Shown here one piece after another: positions 14,152 through 23,930 of a DNA stretch of 64,000 nucleotides (positions within the stretch are counted from its first letter, which is position 1; each line of letters starts with the position of its first letter). The DNA is taken from the NCBI RefSeq assembly GCF_018873765.1, contig NC_057925.1, positions 59,222,970-59,286,969 on the forward strand, read 5' to 3'. The stretch comes from Telopea speciosissima. Lineage: Eukaryota > Streptophyta > Magnoliopsida > Proteales > Proteaceae. Below the pieces are notes generated by a model. It was not told where the DNA came from and did not search any database. It saw only the letters and a program-made list of their open reading frames with translations. The translations under genes and the position numbers were made by a program.

Positions 14152-15297
14152 GATAAACTTGGTATTTGGGCAGGAGCAGCAGCAGCATTTGGGTTATAAG
14201 ATAACCCTAATTTATCCAACAGACAAAATCGTCGTCTCCGATCACTTTCACTATAAAACAAAATTCCATAAAATTACGCAAATCTATGAAGGCGAACCGT
14301 ATTAAAACACTCAATTTGACCAACTCTTGTATTATTCAAGACGTTTTCTGATAAAGGTGGCAAATTGCCTTCCGCGTTTTGAAGCCAATGCACTCGAGCC
14401 CTAAAATTTCCGCAATGCTGGCGGTTATGGGTGAACGCATTCAAATTGTGATCAAAGATCACAAAATTCTGGTTGATTCCATCATTAATATCCTGCAGAT
14501 GCCCATCCGTTGCATTTCTATGTTGGAGAAGATTTGTAAGCTCCCCCTGTATGGTATTTTGATTTTTTCGAATATCTTCCAATGCATCCGTCATATTGTC
14601 CATCGTTTTCGTGACACCTTCCTGTTGCTCTATAAAATCTTGTTGTTGTCCCATAACAGTTTGCAATTGGTTATTCATATATTGTTGTTCATCTCGGATC
14701 TGTTGTTGTTGTACTAGAAATTGTTGTTGTCGATTCGTCAAATTAAGCTGCGTCAAGTTTAGATTGTTTACGTCTTATGCAAGTTGTTCAATCTGTTGGT
14801 TAACTTGAAAAACGGGTAAATTATGGAGGTGAGTAATATTTCTCGCCACATCATACATGTTTTAGGCAGCACACACTCATCATGTGATAGGAAAAACCAT
14901 TAATGTAATCAATTAATTGATTAACATCAAGTTGTAGAGGCTGTGGAGGGGGCCTGTTCTGCAGTTGCGCTCTACGTTCCATCCACCTCGCATTGTCTTG
15001 GTCCATCCTGAAACTGAAATGACCAACTAGTATTAGTATTAAACAAGTGGAAGACGAGAGAGAGACAGGTCACAAGTTGGACTTTGTGGAGAGAGAGATG
15101 GAGATGAGGAAGAAGAGGCATATGGGAACAGTTTTCCTACTGGTATTGTTCATAATCTCAGGGGTGCATGTGGACTTGTCAGAACCTTAGGGGGGCCATG
15201 AGGAATATTGGATGCATTTTAGGGGGTATACGTATTTGACCAAAAAATAAAATCTATCTCTAAAAAAATACAGACAAAAAATAAAAAACAAAAAGAA
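14152..15297 (-). pseudogene. Array unit 4: longest open coiled-coil frame in the array
   Basis: The frame 14756-14274 (160 codons) covers the Gln-rich segment through the IECF segment. The C-terminal ESDRRRRF part continues in 14261-14073 after a break. This is the best-preserved unit, but it still lacks a continuous start-to-end frame. Confidence 0.75.
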
Positions 15298-16628
15298 GAT
15301 AAACTAGGGATTTGGGGCAGCAGCAGCATCATTTGGGAAAGCAACATTTTGGATTATAGGATAACCCTAATTTGTCCAGCAGACGAAACCGTCGTCTCCG
15401 ATCACTTTCACCATCATAAAAAACTCTATAAAATTGCGCAAGTCTACGAAGGTGAACCGTACTAAAACACTTGATTTGACCAACTCTTGTATTATTTAAG
15501 ACGTTTTCTGATAAAGGTGGCAAATTGCCTTCCACGTTTTGAAGCCAATGCACTCTGGCCCTAAAATTTCTGCAATGCTGGCGGTTATGGGTGAACGCAT
15601 TCTGTAGACACTGAATTTTGTCACCCCCCGGCGATGATGACAACAGGACACGGACAGACATCGGCATCTCTCTCAAGAAGGACTCTTGTCCCTACATCTA
15701 AACCAAATCACCCTAACATCCCTAAAATGACTTATAAGACCCTTTTACCAAATGCTGAAGGAGGTACTACTCACCCTCCCCCACCACGGCGGTCCCTAGA
15801 ATTTCGAAGCCAATGCACTCGGACCCTAGAATTTCCACAATGTTGGCGGTTATGGGCGAACGCATTCAAATTGTGATCAAAGATCACAAAATTTTGGTTG
15901 ATTCCATCATCGATATCTTGCAAATGGCCATCTGTTGCATTTCTATGTTGGAGAAGATTTGTAAGCTCCCCCTGCATGGTATTTTGATTTTGTTGAATAT
16001 CTCCCAATGCATCCGTCATATTGTCCATCGTTTTCGTGAGACTTTCCTGTTGCTCTATAAAATCTTCTTGTTGTCCTATAACAATTTGCAATTGGTTATT
16101 CATATATTGTTGTTTATCTTGAATCTGTTGTTCAATCTGTTGGTTAACTTAAAAAACGGGTAAATTACGGAGGTGAGTAGTGTTTCTTGCCACACCATAC
16201 ATGTTATAGTCAGCACGCACCCATCATGTGATAGGAAAAACCATTGATGTAATCGGATAATTGATTAACATCAGGCTGTGGAGGGGGCCCGTTCTACGAT
16301 TGCGCTCTATGTTCCATCCGCCCCGTATTGTCTTGGTCCATCCTGAAACTGAAATGACCAAGTAGTCTTTGTATTAAACAAATGGAAGACTAGAGAGAGA
16401 CAGGTCACAGGTCGGACTCTGTGGAGAGAGAGATGCAGATTAGGAAGAAGAGGCATATGGGAACAGCTTTCCTACTGGTATTGTTCATAATCTTAGGGGG
16501 TGCATGTGGACTTGTCCAAACCTTAGGGGGGCATGAGGAATATTGGGTGCAGTTTAGGGGGTATGTGTATTTAACCCAAAAAAAATCTAATTCTGAAAAA
16601 ATACAGACAAAAAAAAAATAATTCAGAA
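15298..16628 (-). pseudogene. Array unit 5: unit split by a 205-bp insert with a 62-bp flanking duplication
   Basis: Unit sequence runs 15298-15601 and is then interrupted by foreign sequence (15602-15806). It restarts at 15807 by repeating the unit's own 15540-15601 segment. A further ~97 bp is missing near 16127, where a TGTTG-type microhomology joins the flanks. These three events together account for the longer 1331-bp period. Confidence 0.75.
15602..15806 (+). mobile_element. Insert starting like a gypsy-type LTR end (fragment)
   Basis: The insert opens TGTAGACACTGAATTTTGTC, which resembles the 5' end of many plant LTRs, and begins exactly at the unit break. It has no CA end, no matching second LTR and no 5-bp target duplication. 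If it is an LTR it is only a fragment, probably carried in by a repair event. Confidence 0.4.
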
Positions 16629-17491
16629 GATAAACTAGGGATTTGGGTAAGAGCAGTAGCAGCATTTGGAAAAGTAGCATTTGGGTTATAAGATAACCCT
16701 AATTTGTCCAACAGACGAAATTACCGTCTCCGATCACTTTCACCATCAGAAAAAACTCCATAAAATTGCACAAATCTACGAAGGCGAACCGTACTAAAAC
16801 ACTCGATTTGACCAACTCATGTATTATTCAAGACGTTTTCTGATAAAGGTAGCAAATTGCCTTCGACATTTCGAAGCCAATGCACTCGTGTCCTAAAATT
16901 TCCGTAATGCTGGCGATTATGGGCGAACGCATTCAAATTGTGATCAAAGATCACAAAATTCCGGTTGATTCCATCAGCAATATCCTGCAGACGCCCACCC
17001 GTTGCATTTCTATGTTGGCAAAGATTTGTAAGCTCCCCCTGCATGGTATTTTGATTTTGTTGAATATCTTCCAATGCATCCGTCATATTGTCCATCGTTT
17101 CCGTGAGACCTTCCTGTTGCTCTATAAAATCTTGTTGTTGCCCCATAACAGTTTTCAATAGGTTATTCATATATTGTTGTTCATCTTGGATCTGTTGTTG
17201 TTGTACTAGAAGTTGTTGTTGTCGATTCGTCAACTTAAGCTGCGTCAAGTTCAGATTGTTTACCTCTTGTGCAAGTTGTTCAATCTGTTGGTTAACTTGA
17301 AAGCGGGTAAATTACGGAGGTGAGTAGTATTTCTTGCCACACCATACATGTTATAGGCAGCATGCACTCATCATGTGATAGGAAAAACCATTGATGTAAT
17401 CAATTAATTGATTAACATCAAGCTGTGGAGGCTGTGGAGGGGGCCCATTCTGCGGTTGCGCTCTACGTTTCATCCGCCCCGCATTGTCTTG
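16629..17491 (-). pseudogene. Array unit 7 (last unit), truncated at its 5' end
   Basis: The main frame runs 17248-16817. The unit continues to the N-terminal codons and stops at 17491, just inside the start region, where copia pol sequence begins. Confidence 0.7.
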
Positions 17492-19570
17492 GGTATCTTT
17501 TCCTCTTTACAACCTTCTCATTTGAGTGTCACTTTAACTGATGGTTCCTGTGCTACAGTTAGAGGCACTGGTACTATGCAACCCACTTCTTCTTTGTCCT
17601 TAACCTCTCCCTTATATTTGTCTAAATTTCCTTTTAATCTCTTGTCTGTTAGTCAACTTACCAAAGCCTACAACTGTTCCTTAACATTTTTTCCTGATTC
17701 TTGTGTCTTTCAAGATTTGCGGACAAGGTGGACGATTGGTAGAGGTAGGGTCTCGACGGGCTCTATCTTCTTGAAGACACATCTTCATTTGCTTGTTCGA
17801 GCATCGCTACCCCTCATCATCTTCATTGTCACCTTGGTCATCCATCTTTACAGAGTTTACAAAAATTGTTTCCTAGTTTGCGTTCCCTTTCAGTTTTACA
17901 TTGTGAGTCATGTTAGTTTGGGAAACTCCACCGTGTGAATTATCCCCATCGTGTCAATAAACGGGCCTTACATCCCTTTTCTTTGGTTCACTCCGATGTA
18001 TGGGGTCCTTGTCGAGTGTCTTCTAAGTTGGGTTGTACATATTTTGTTACTTTTGTTGATGACTACTCTCGTGTGACTTGGTTGTACTTAATGAAAAGTA
18101 GTTCTGAATTGTTCTCCATCTTTTCTTCATTTATTGCTGAAATTAAGAATCAATTTGGATTTTATATTAAGGTATTGCGTAGTGATAATGCACGGGAGTA
18201 TTTTTCTGCTCCTTTTTCTGACTTTATGACCACTCGTGGAATCATTCATCAGTCTTCTTGTTCAAACACACCCCAACAAAATGGTGTGGCTAAACGGAAG
18301 AACCGTCACTTGATGGAAGTGACTCAGTCCCTTCTCTTTGAAATGAAGGTGGACAAGACTTTCTGAGCTAATGCAGTGTTAACTGCTTGTTATCTTATCA
18401 ATCGAATGCCCTCCTCTATCCTACGTGGAGGCCTTTCTTATGCTTTGCTTGTTCCTTCTGAGTCTTTATTCCCTTTGTCCCCACGTGTCTTTGGGTGTGT
18501 CTGCTTTATTTGTGACCGTACTCCAAGGTTATCAAAGTTAGACCCCAAAGCCATTAAATGCATTTTTGTGGGATATTCTAGTGTTCAGAAGGGGTATCGT
18601 TGTTATTCCCCTGTTCTTCGCAAGTATTTTGCTATGGTTGATGTTCCTTCTTTGAATCTCAATCTTATGTGCATGAGCCTGTTGAGGATCCTTCCTTGGA
18701 TGAGGATCTTCCCCTTTGTGTTATTCAGCCTCCTGTGCGGTCTCTTGTTACTTCACCTCTTGTGCAGCCCCCTGTTCGGCCTCCCATCATTCATGTGTAT
18801 CACCATGAACCTCGTTAAAGAGAAGAAGTTGCTACCCACGTCTTTGCCGTCTGTAGATCCTATACCTGATCCTCCCTTTTTTGACTTGGACCATCCCATT
18901 GCTCATCGGAAAGGTACCCGTCGTTGTGTTACACATCCAATTTCTTTTTATGTTTTTTATTCTGGTTTATCTCCTACCTTTCAAACTTGCCTTTCCACTG
19001 TGGCATCTCATCCTATTCCTAAGAGCATTGCAGAGGCTTTATCTATTTCTGGCTGGAGGACAGCTATGGAAGATGAATTGCAGGCTTTGGACCATAACCA
19101 CACTTGGATTTTGTTCCACTGCCTCCTGGAAAATCTGCCATTGGTTGTCACTGGGTTTATGTGGTCAAAGTTAATGCTGATGGCTCTCTTGCTCGCCTGA
19201 AAGCTCGGTTGGTGGCTAAGGGCTATGCCCAGGTGTATGGTGTCGATTACTTGGATACCGTTTCCCCAATTGCCAAACTCTCCTCTGTTCGTGTCTTGTC
19301 TCCCTTGCTGCCTCGCATCACTGGCCTCTGCACCAGCTTGATGTCAAGAATGCTTTCCTCCATGGGGATCTTCATAAGGAAGTGTATATGGAGCAACCTC
19401 CTGGGTTTGTTGCTCAGGGGGAGTCTGGGCTGGTTTGTAGATTGAAGAAGTCTTTGTATGGATTGAAATAGTCTCTGAGAGCACGATTTGGCAGCTTTAC
19501 AAAGGTGGTTCTTGAGTTTGGCCTATCACGATGCAATAGTGATTATTCTCTTTGCCATCGTCAAACAAGT
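17492..19570 (+). pseudogene. Ty1/copia pol fragment, decayed, no LTRs
   Basis: Successive frames encode a protease/pre-integrase segment (17500-17930), an integrase core with VDDYSRVTWLY and NTPQQNGVAKRKN (17935-18366), the integrase C-terminal segment with LINRMPSS (18376-18650), and the start of reverse transcriptase with VAKGYAQ and SLYGLK (19020-19480). Stops and frameshifts separate them. Both ends are truncated: gag, the YVDD region, RNase H and LTRs are absent. It abuts the tandem array on the left and an unrelated gene fragment on the right. Confidence 0.85.
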
Positions 19571-19959
19571 ACTGGAAGAATCTTTTTCTTCGTATTCTTC
19601 TTCCGAGTCTTGTTCTGAGGTTGTGACACTCCAAAGAGATTGCAACCTAAGCATCCGTCTATCTTGCATAATCCACATTTATCAGATTCTGGGAGCGGCC
19701 GAGGTATACTCTGTTCTTGATCAAGTTCAGGGCTTGATTTAATGATGATAGAGGAAGAAGATGTAGTGGCAGATGAGTTGATCAATGGTGGAAGAAGGAA
19801 ATGTTGAACAATGTCATCGTCGTTACTGCAGGTTCCACCGGAGATGACATGCTTGAGAGCGGAGACGATGATGGAGGATTCCAAGTCGCTGGTGAGAGAC
19901 AATGAGAGAGAGAATTGGGGTCCGAATTCCTGTTTGAGCTTTTTCGATGTTGTCTCCAT
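19571..19959 (-). pseudogene. N-terminal gene fragment resembling an ERF-type transcription factor (ABR1-like group)
   Basis: The frame opens with ATG at 19959 and encodes METTSKKLKQEFGP, a Leu/Ser stretch, IVSALKHVISGG, a Ser-rich segment, CGLCKIDGCLGCNLF and a Lys-rich tail. The VSALxHV block and a Cys motif before a basic tail recall group X ERF proteins, in which the AP2 domain follows directly. Here the sequence turns into copia remnant before any AP2 residue, so it is a 5' fragment without a DNA-binding domain. The family assignment is from memory of motif layout and is tentative. Confidence 0.4.
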
Positions 19960-19974
19960 TTCTTAAATGAAAAA

Positions 19975-22521
19975 AAAAAAATTCCTGGTGTTGAACAATA
20001 TGCTAAACTCAATACTTTAGAACAGTCTCATATGTTTGTAAAGCATGCTTCAACCTCTACTTAAGGTCTATTATTTATTGGAATTTCTATTATGCGCTTC
20101 TTCCCATCTGTTTAAGTATCCAGAGAGGAAGGAAGCCTGGAGTTATGATCTATATGCTTCCTCCGGGCCATGGGGTATCCAAGGCCCGGATCGAGTTACC
20201 ATGGATAAGGAACAAAGTTCAACTCTTTCTGGTGTTGTTGCTATATATGGGACAAGTCTATACTTGAGGCCCCTAGTGTTTAGCTTATATGCATTCGTTG
20301 TTCAACATATCTCCTATCCATGCATTTATCTAATAGAGGCTGTGCCTCTCTCTCCCCTAGAGTAGATTTATCTTCATCCACTCACACTGGCAGAAAAATA
20401 GTTCTGATGATGACAAAAACAAAGAATCGGCTTCTGAGAAGTGGGGTGGGGGTGGAAAAAGATCCTGTCAATCTGGGCAGCGTGCAGCCGTGTGCAGCGC
20501 TTGAGATGAGGCAGGTGCATTGACCGCCTCACCCTTGCTCGGACAAGGCGTGGACAGGGGGTAAGGCGATAAATGCACACCACCTCATCGCAGGTGTTGC
20601 ACATGCACCACTGCTGCCCGGATTGACAGGAGCTGGGCGATCCTTTATGGGCCCTACCTTCTTGCCGGTCTGACTAGTGGCGACTGGGACAGTATTAAGA
20701 CAGGACCAACAAACAAACTCACCCTCGGACTGGATAACTGTAATCCCAATAAGTTATAGTTCTCAGCTGATCTCCCTTTCCCAAGTGGTCAGCAATGAGA
20801 CGTTTGTCTTTGTGAATTACTCGAACAATTCCATTACAATGGAGAAGTTACCAGAACGAGGCACAGATTCTGCTGTCCATGCGACATTAATCAGACTTAT
20901 TTCCGCCGAAGACATGAACTCCTGTAGCTAATTTCTCGTCACCGACTGATGTCAGTTTTGCTAGAACCATTTGATCTTCCTGGGAAGCTGGTGATGCAAC
21001 AAGGACTAAATATATGGATATCTTTCTGTGGCAGCAAGTGCAACTAGTGACAGGGAGTTGTTTACATTTAAGGTGGTGGCGGGATATGATTAGATAAGGG
21101 AAGAATAACTCAGTTTCCTAGCTTGGAGTCAGAGAGCCATCAAGGGTGTTTTGTGTATAGTGCTGGGCTGAACTACAATGCAGCCGGCACAAGTGCTAAG
21201 CTCAGCTGCCAGTCAGGGACAGCAGATGCTGGATTCCCAGCAGGCAGTAATTAAGTTTTACCTAGCTTGAATAATGGGATATAGAGAAGAAAATATCATC
21301 CCAATAGCTTTGTGGCAAAAGGCGTGAGGGGGAACTTCTTACTGATGCCATTGCTGAGCTTAATTGAGATGAGATGAATCTTACACACTTTATTTCAATA
21401 TAGGAGCTTAAGTTTAGGTGAGAAAGTGAGTTGTTCAATGTGAAGCTAAAAGTTATATTGTTTTAATAATTTTCTTTTTCTTTTTCTTTCTTTGCTCCTC
21501 TCTGTGTAGCAATTCCAATGACTCAATTTTTACAATTATAAATTTTACTATTGGATTTTCTCTGTTTACACACAACTTTCATGGATTTTATGCTTGATCA
21601 GATGAATTATGCTCCTCATTGTTTTAAGTATTGGGATTGTATTGGATGAATGCCCAATCTGGTCCGATGGTTGCGGATTGGAGCAATACATGCTAGTATT
21701 TCAGGGATCATGAATCCAACCTGAATCGCCCCATACAAGAGCTTGTGGATTACTGCAACGGAAAATGCAAGAAATTAACCAGGCTTTCATATTTCATTGA
21801 TTTCTCCCAATTATTAAGTAGAATTAGAAAAGGCTCCTAACATAGGGTTTAGCTCTATTTTGGTCAGATCTACTTTTCCTTTGCCAAAAAATCAAGAAAA
21901 AGATACATTATATAGGAGATTTCAAGGAAGGATCAAAAGGGTTTTTTTTTTCTCTTCCATTTTCATCCACTGCAGGGTTCCAATGTATGATTTCAATCTC
22001 AAACCCTCTATTTCTTACTTGATTGAATGAAATCAATAGGTACGCCGTATGTGTTCTAAGACGATGGTATCCATGCATCCATAAAAGATTACTTGATTTC
22101 TGGAAGTGTTCATATGATTAAAAAGGAAGAAAGTATGGAATAATAAGAGTTTTCCCCCTTTTGTTTTTTTTAACTGAAGGCACACACACATAACAGAACT
22201 GCCTCCCATGAATATATCCACTGAATCAACAAAAATACATAATTTATCTTAGGGCTAGCTAGCTTTATAGGGGCTTTGGTTTCTTCCATTTCTCATAGTT
22301 ATGAAAAAGACTCGGCTGCAGTTACCATAGAAGGAAGCAAAAGCTAGGCCTGGAAGTGTTTAGAGAAGCGAAAGAGAAAAAGATTCTGTAAAAGAACTGA
22401 AAGAGTGCAGAATCATCATCATTTCAGCCATGCCTTTTTTTTCATTGTTTCTTTTCATCCATGATGTTATCACTGTTCTGGGTAAGAGGAATATCCATCT
22501 TTGTTTCAGAAATGCTGAAAC
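19975..22521 (+). pseudogene. Rearranged partial copy of the GH127 gene and its 3' flank
   Basis: Blocks match the gene at 79-8823 in order: 19978-20115 to about 5630-5760 (intron 5), 20114-20445 to about 6688-7015 (exon 8 and intron 8), 20638-21495 to about 8103-8907 (exon 12 and 3' UTR), 21497-22521 to about 9085-10029 (flank). Intron sequence is retained, so it arose by DNA duplication, not retroposition. Large deletions separate the blocks and many 2-5 bp insertions break every frame. The active-site CC segment is disrupted near 20233. It cannot encode an enzyme. Confidence 0.9.
20463..20631. mobile_element. Small foldback element (MITE-like) inside the GH127 copy
   Basis: The ends are inverted repeats: TCCTGTCAATCTGGGCAGC on the left and the complement of TCCTGTCAATCCGGGCAGC on the right, with one mismatch. 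Internal segments also pair (GATGAGGCAGGTGCAT against ATGCACACCACCTCATC), so the 169 bp can fold almost end to end. It replaces the material deleted between source positions ~7020 and ~8103. I see no target duplication. Confidence 0.65.
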
Positions 22522-22794
22522 ATCTTATTGATAACAGAAGAAACACAGACTATTGACTATTTAACCTAGCATTTAACCCAATGACCCAACTGGACTGCAT
22601 GAGATGCTGTATATTTATTTCTTGGTATAAAAGAGATTTCATGAATATTGTTTTAAATTCATTTTAGCTAATTCACTGTACCATATTCTTTTTTAGTGGC
22701 TCATAATGCTTTGAACCCCCATTGCGTATTCTTTTTGAAGCAAGGTTTCTGACAATGTCTCGTGGCTACTGGTAGATTCTAAATTCTATTTGGT

Positions 22795-22885
22795 GGGTCT
22801 TTAGCTCAAATTGGTAGAACACTTGGAACATGAGCATGTCTCAAGCATGTTGCAAGGAGACGGTGGTTTAGATCCACTAAGACAC
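22795..22885 (+). ncRNA. tRNA-like degenerate sequence (possible tRNA pseudogene or SINE head)
   Basis: GGGTCTT and AAGACAC can form a 7-bp acceptor-like stem with one mismatch. TAGCTCAAATTGG fits an A box and GGTTTAGATCC a degenerate B box within a 5-bp T-arm, and a T run follows. The anticodon arm does not fold convincingly, so a working tRNA is unlikely. Confidence 0.3.
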
Positions 22886-23822
22886 TTTTTATTCAATTGA
22901 TCGTTAGCATTAGTCAAGTAAAGTAATCATACACACAAAACAGTAACATTCATGATTGTGTCAACAATCCTTCTCTGTTGTTACAGTTCCAAATCAGATT
23001 TGCCTCAACCCAGCAGTACACGACATACAGGTATGGTTCTTTGATTCCATTGTTTATAGAAAAGGTCAGCAAATTGAGGTGAGGTATTGATCTTAAATTT
23101 TTCATTTTTACAAATATCATCAGATGCTTGCATGCTGTTGATGTGTCAAAAACTCTACTAAGATTATTTTTTTGGATTTTGGAATAAATTGGCATGTTGG
23201 AACATCAAAATATTCTTGCGATATATGATGGCCGAGATTATGTAATAAGGTAATTTTAAATTTAGCTCTACTTTTGTTCAATATTATGATTTGACTTTAG
23301 ATTCATGTATACTTCCTTAAACATAAAAGTTCTTCAATTGAAACCAATTATCTTTGAAATCCTCCCCCCAAGGTCGTAGTTAATGCTTTCAAACTTACTA
23401 GTTTAAAGTTTTTGACTTTGAGGCTCGTATGTGCTTGCCACCAATACATCTTGCTTGATATCTTTTTTTTTTTCTACAATATAATTTTCATAATTATTAT
23501 TTTTTTTTTTTTTTGGGTGCGATTTTCATAATTATTGGATATAGTGTCAAACATGATAATGGCATTTTCATAATTATTTGGGTTAAATGTGAGGGTAACG
23601 AGTGATTCTGTCAAAGGTCTTCCAAACGTTGTTTCTGTTCTCTGTTCTTGGAATACTTCCGAAACTGTTTTACTTGACACTAATGAAAAAAAAAACACTT
23701 CTACGTCAAGAACAATCTCCTGTAACCGAAGCTTAACTAGGTAGATAGTAAAGAGTTTAACCTGTATTTGTATTATAACTTAAAGACCAAATGATTATTG
23801 AAGCACTAGTTCTTGTGAATTA

Positions 23823-23930
23823 ACAAAAAAGACGCACCCAGTGCACGAGGCTCCCGCTACTGCGGGGTCTGGAGAGGGTCATAATGTATGCAGCCTTACC
23901 CCTGCTTTCTCAGGAAGGCTGAATATTCCT
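23823..23930 (-). mobile_element. 3' portion of an Au-type SINE
   Basis: On the minus strand it reads GGTAAGGCTGC, then CCAGACCCCGC and CGGGAGCCTCGTGCACTGGG, ending in a short T run. This matches my memory of the 3' half of plant Au SINEs, which end in T instead of an A tail. The tRNA-derived head is missing. Confidence 0.65.

Larger units (their letters stand above)
10787..17491 (-). repeat. Tandem array of ~1.15-kb units carrying a degenerate Gln-rich coiled-coil gene
   Basis: The same block recurs head to tail. Taking the recurrent GATAAA(C/T)T as phase, units start near 11829, 12991, 14152, 15298 and 16629, giving periods of 1162, 1161, 1146 and 1331. A partial unit lies on the left (from 10787) and the last unit is cut at 17491. 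Read on the minus strand, each unit has a CT-rich leader, an ATG in the context TTTCAGGATGGACC, a Pro/Gln-rich N-terminus, then a region of repeated Gln with regular hydrophobic spacing, and a basic C-terminus containing ESDRRRRF and LDKLGLSYNP. No unit has an intact frame. Units differ from one another by scattered substitutions. I do not recognise the family. It shows no terminal inverted repeats, reverse transcriptase or transposase. Confidence 0.85.

Noticed and set aside
15602-15806. A solo LTR
   Set aside because: Only the 5' TGTAGACACTG end looks LTR-like; there is no CA end and no 5-bp duplication, and the flanks are a 62-bp duplication of array sequence.
11055-17300. Plus-strand frames of 60-130 codons opposite the array genes (e.g. 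12072-12410, 14379-14717)
   Set aside because: They are antisense reflections of the CAA/CAG-rich coiled-coil coding strand and repeat in every unit; composition alone keeps them open.
10787-17491. The regularly spaced repeats as a CRISPR array or satellite DNA
   Set aside because: The unit is over 1 kb, carries a gene-like frame and leader, and lies in plant nuclear DNA. It is a gene-derived tandem array, not CRISPR or a simple satellite.
19975-22521. A second functional GH127 gene
   Set aside because: Most exons are absent, all remaining exon parts are frameshifted, and the active-site segment is disrupted.
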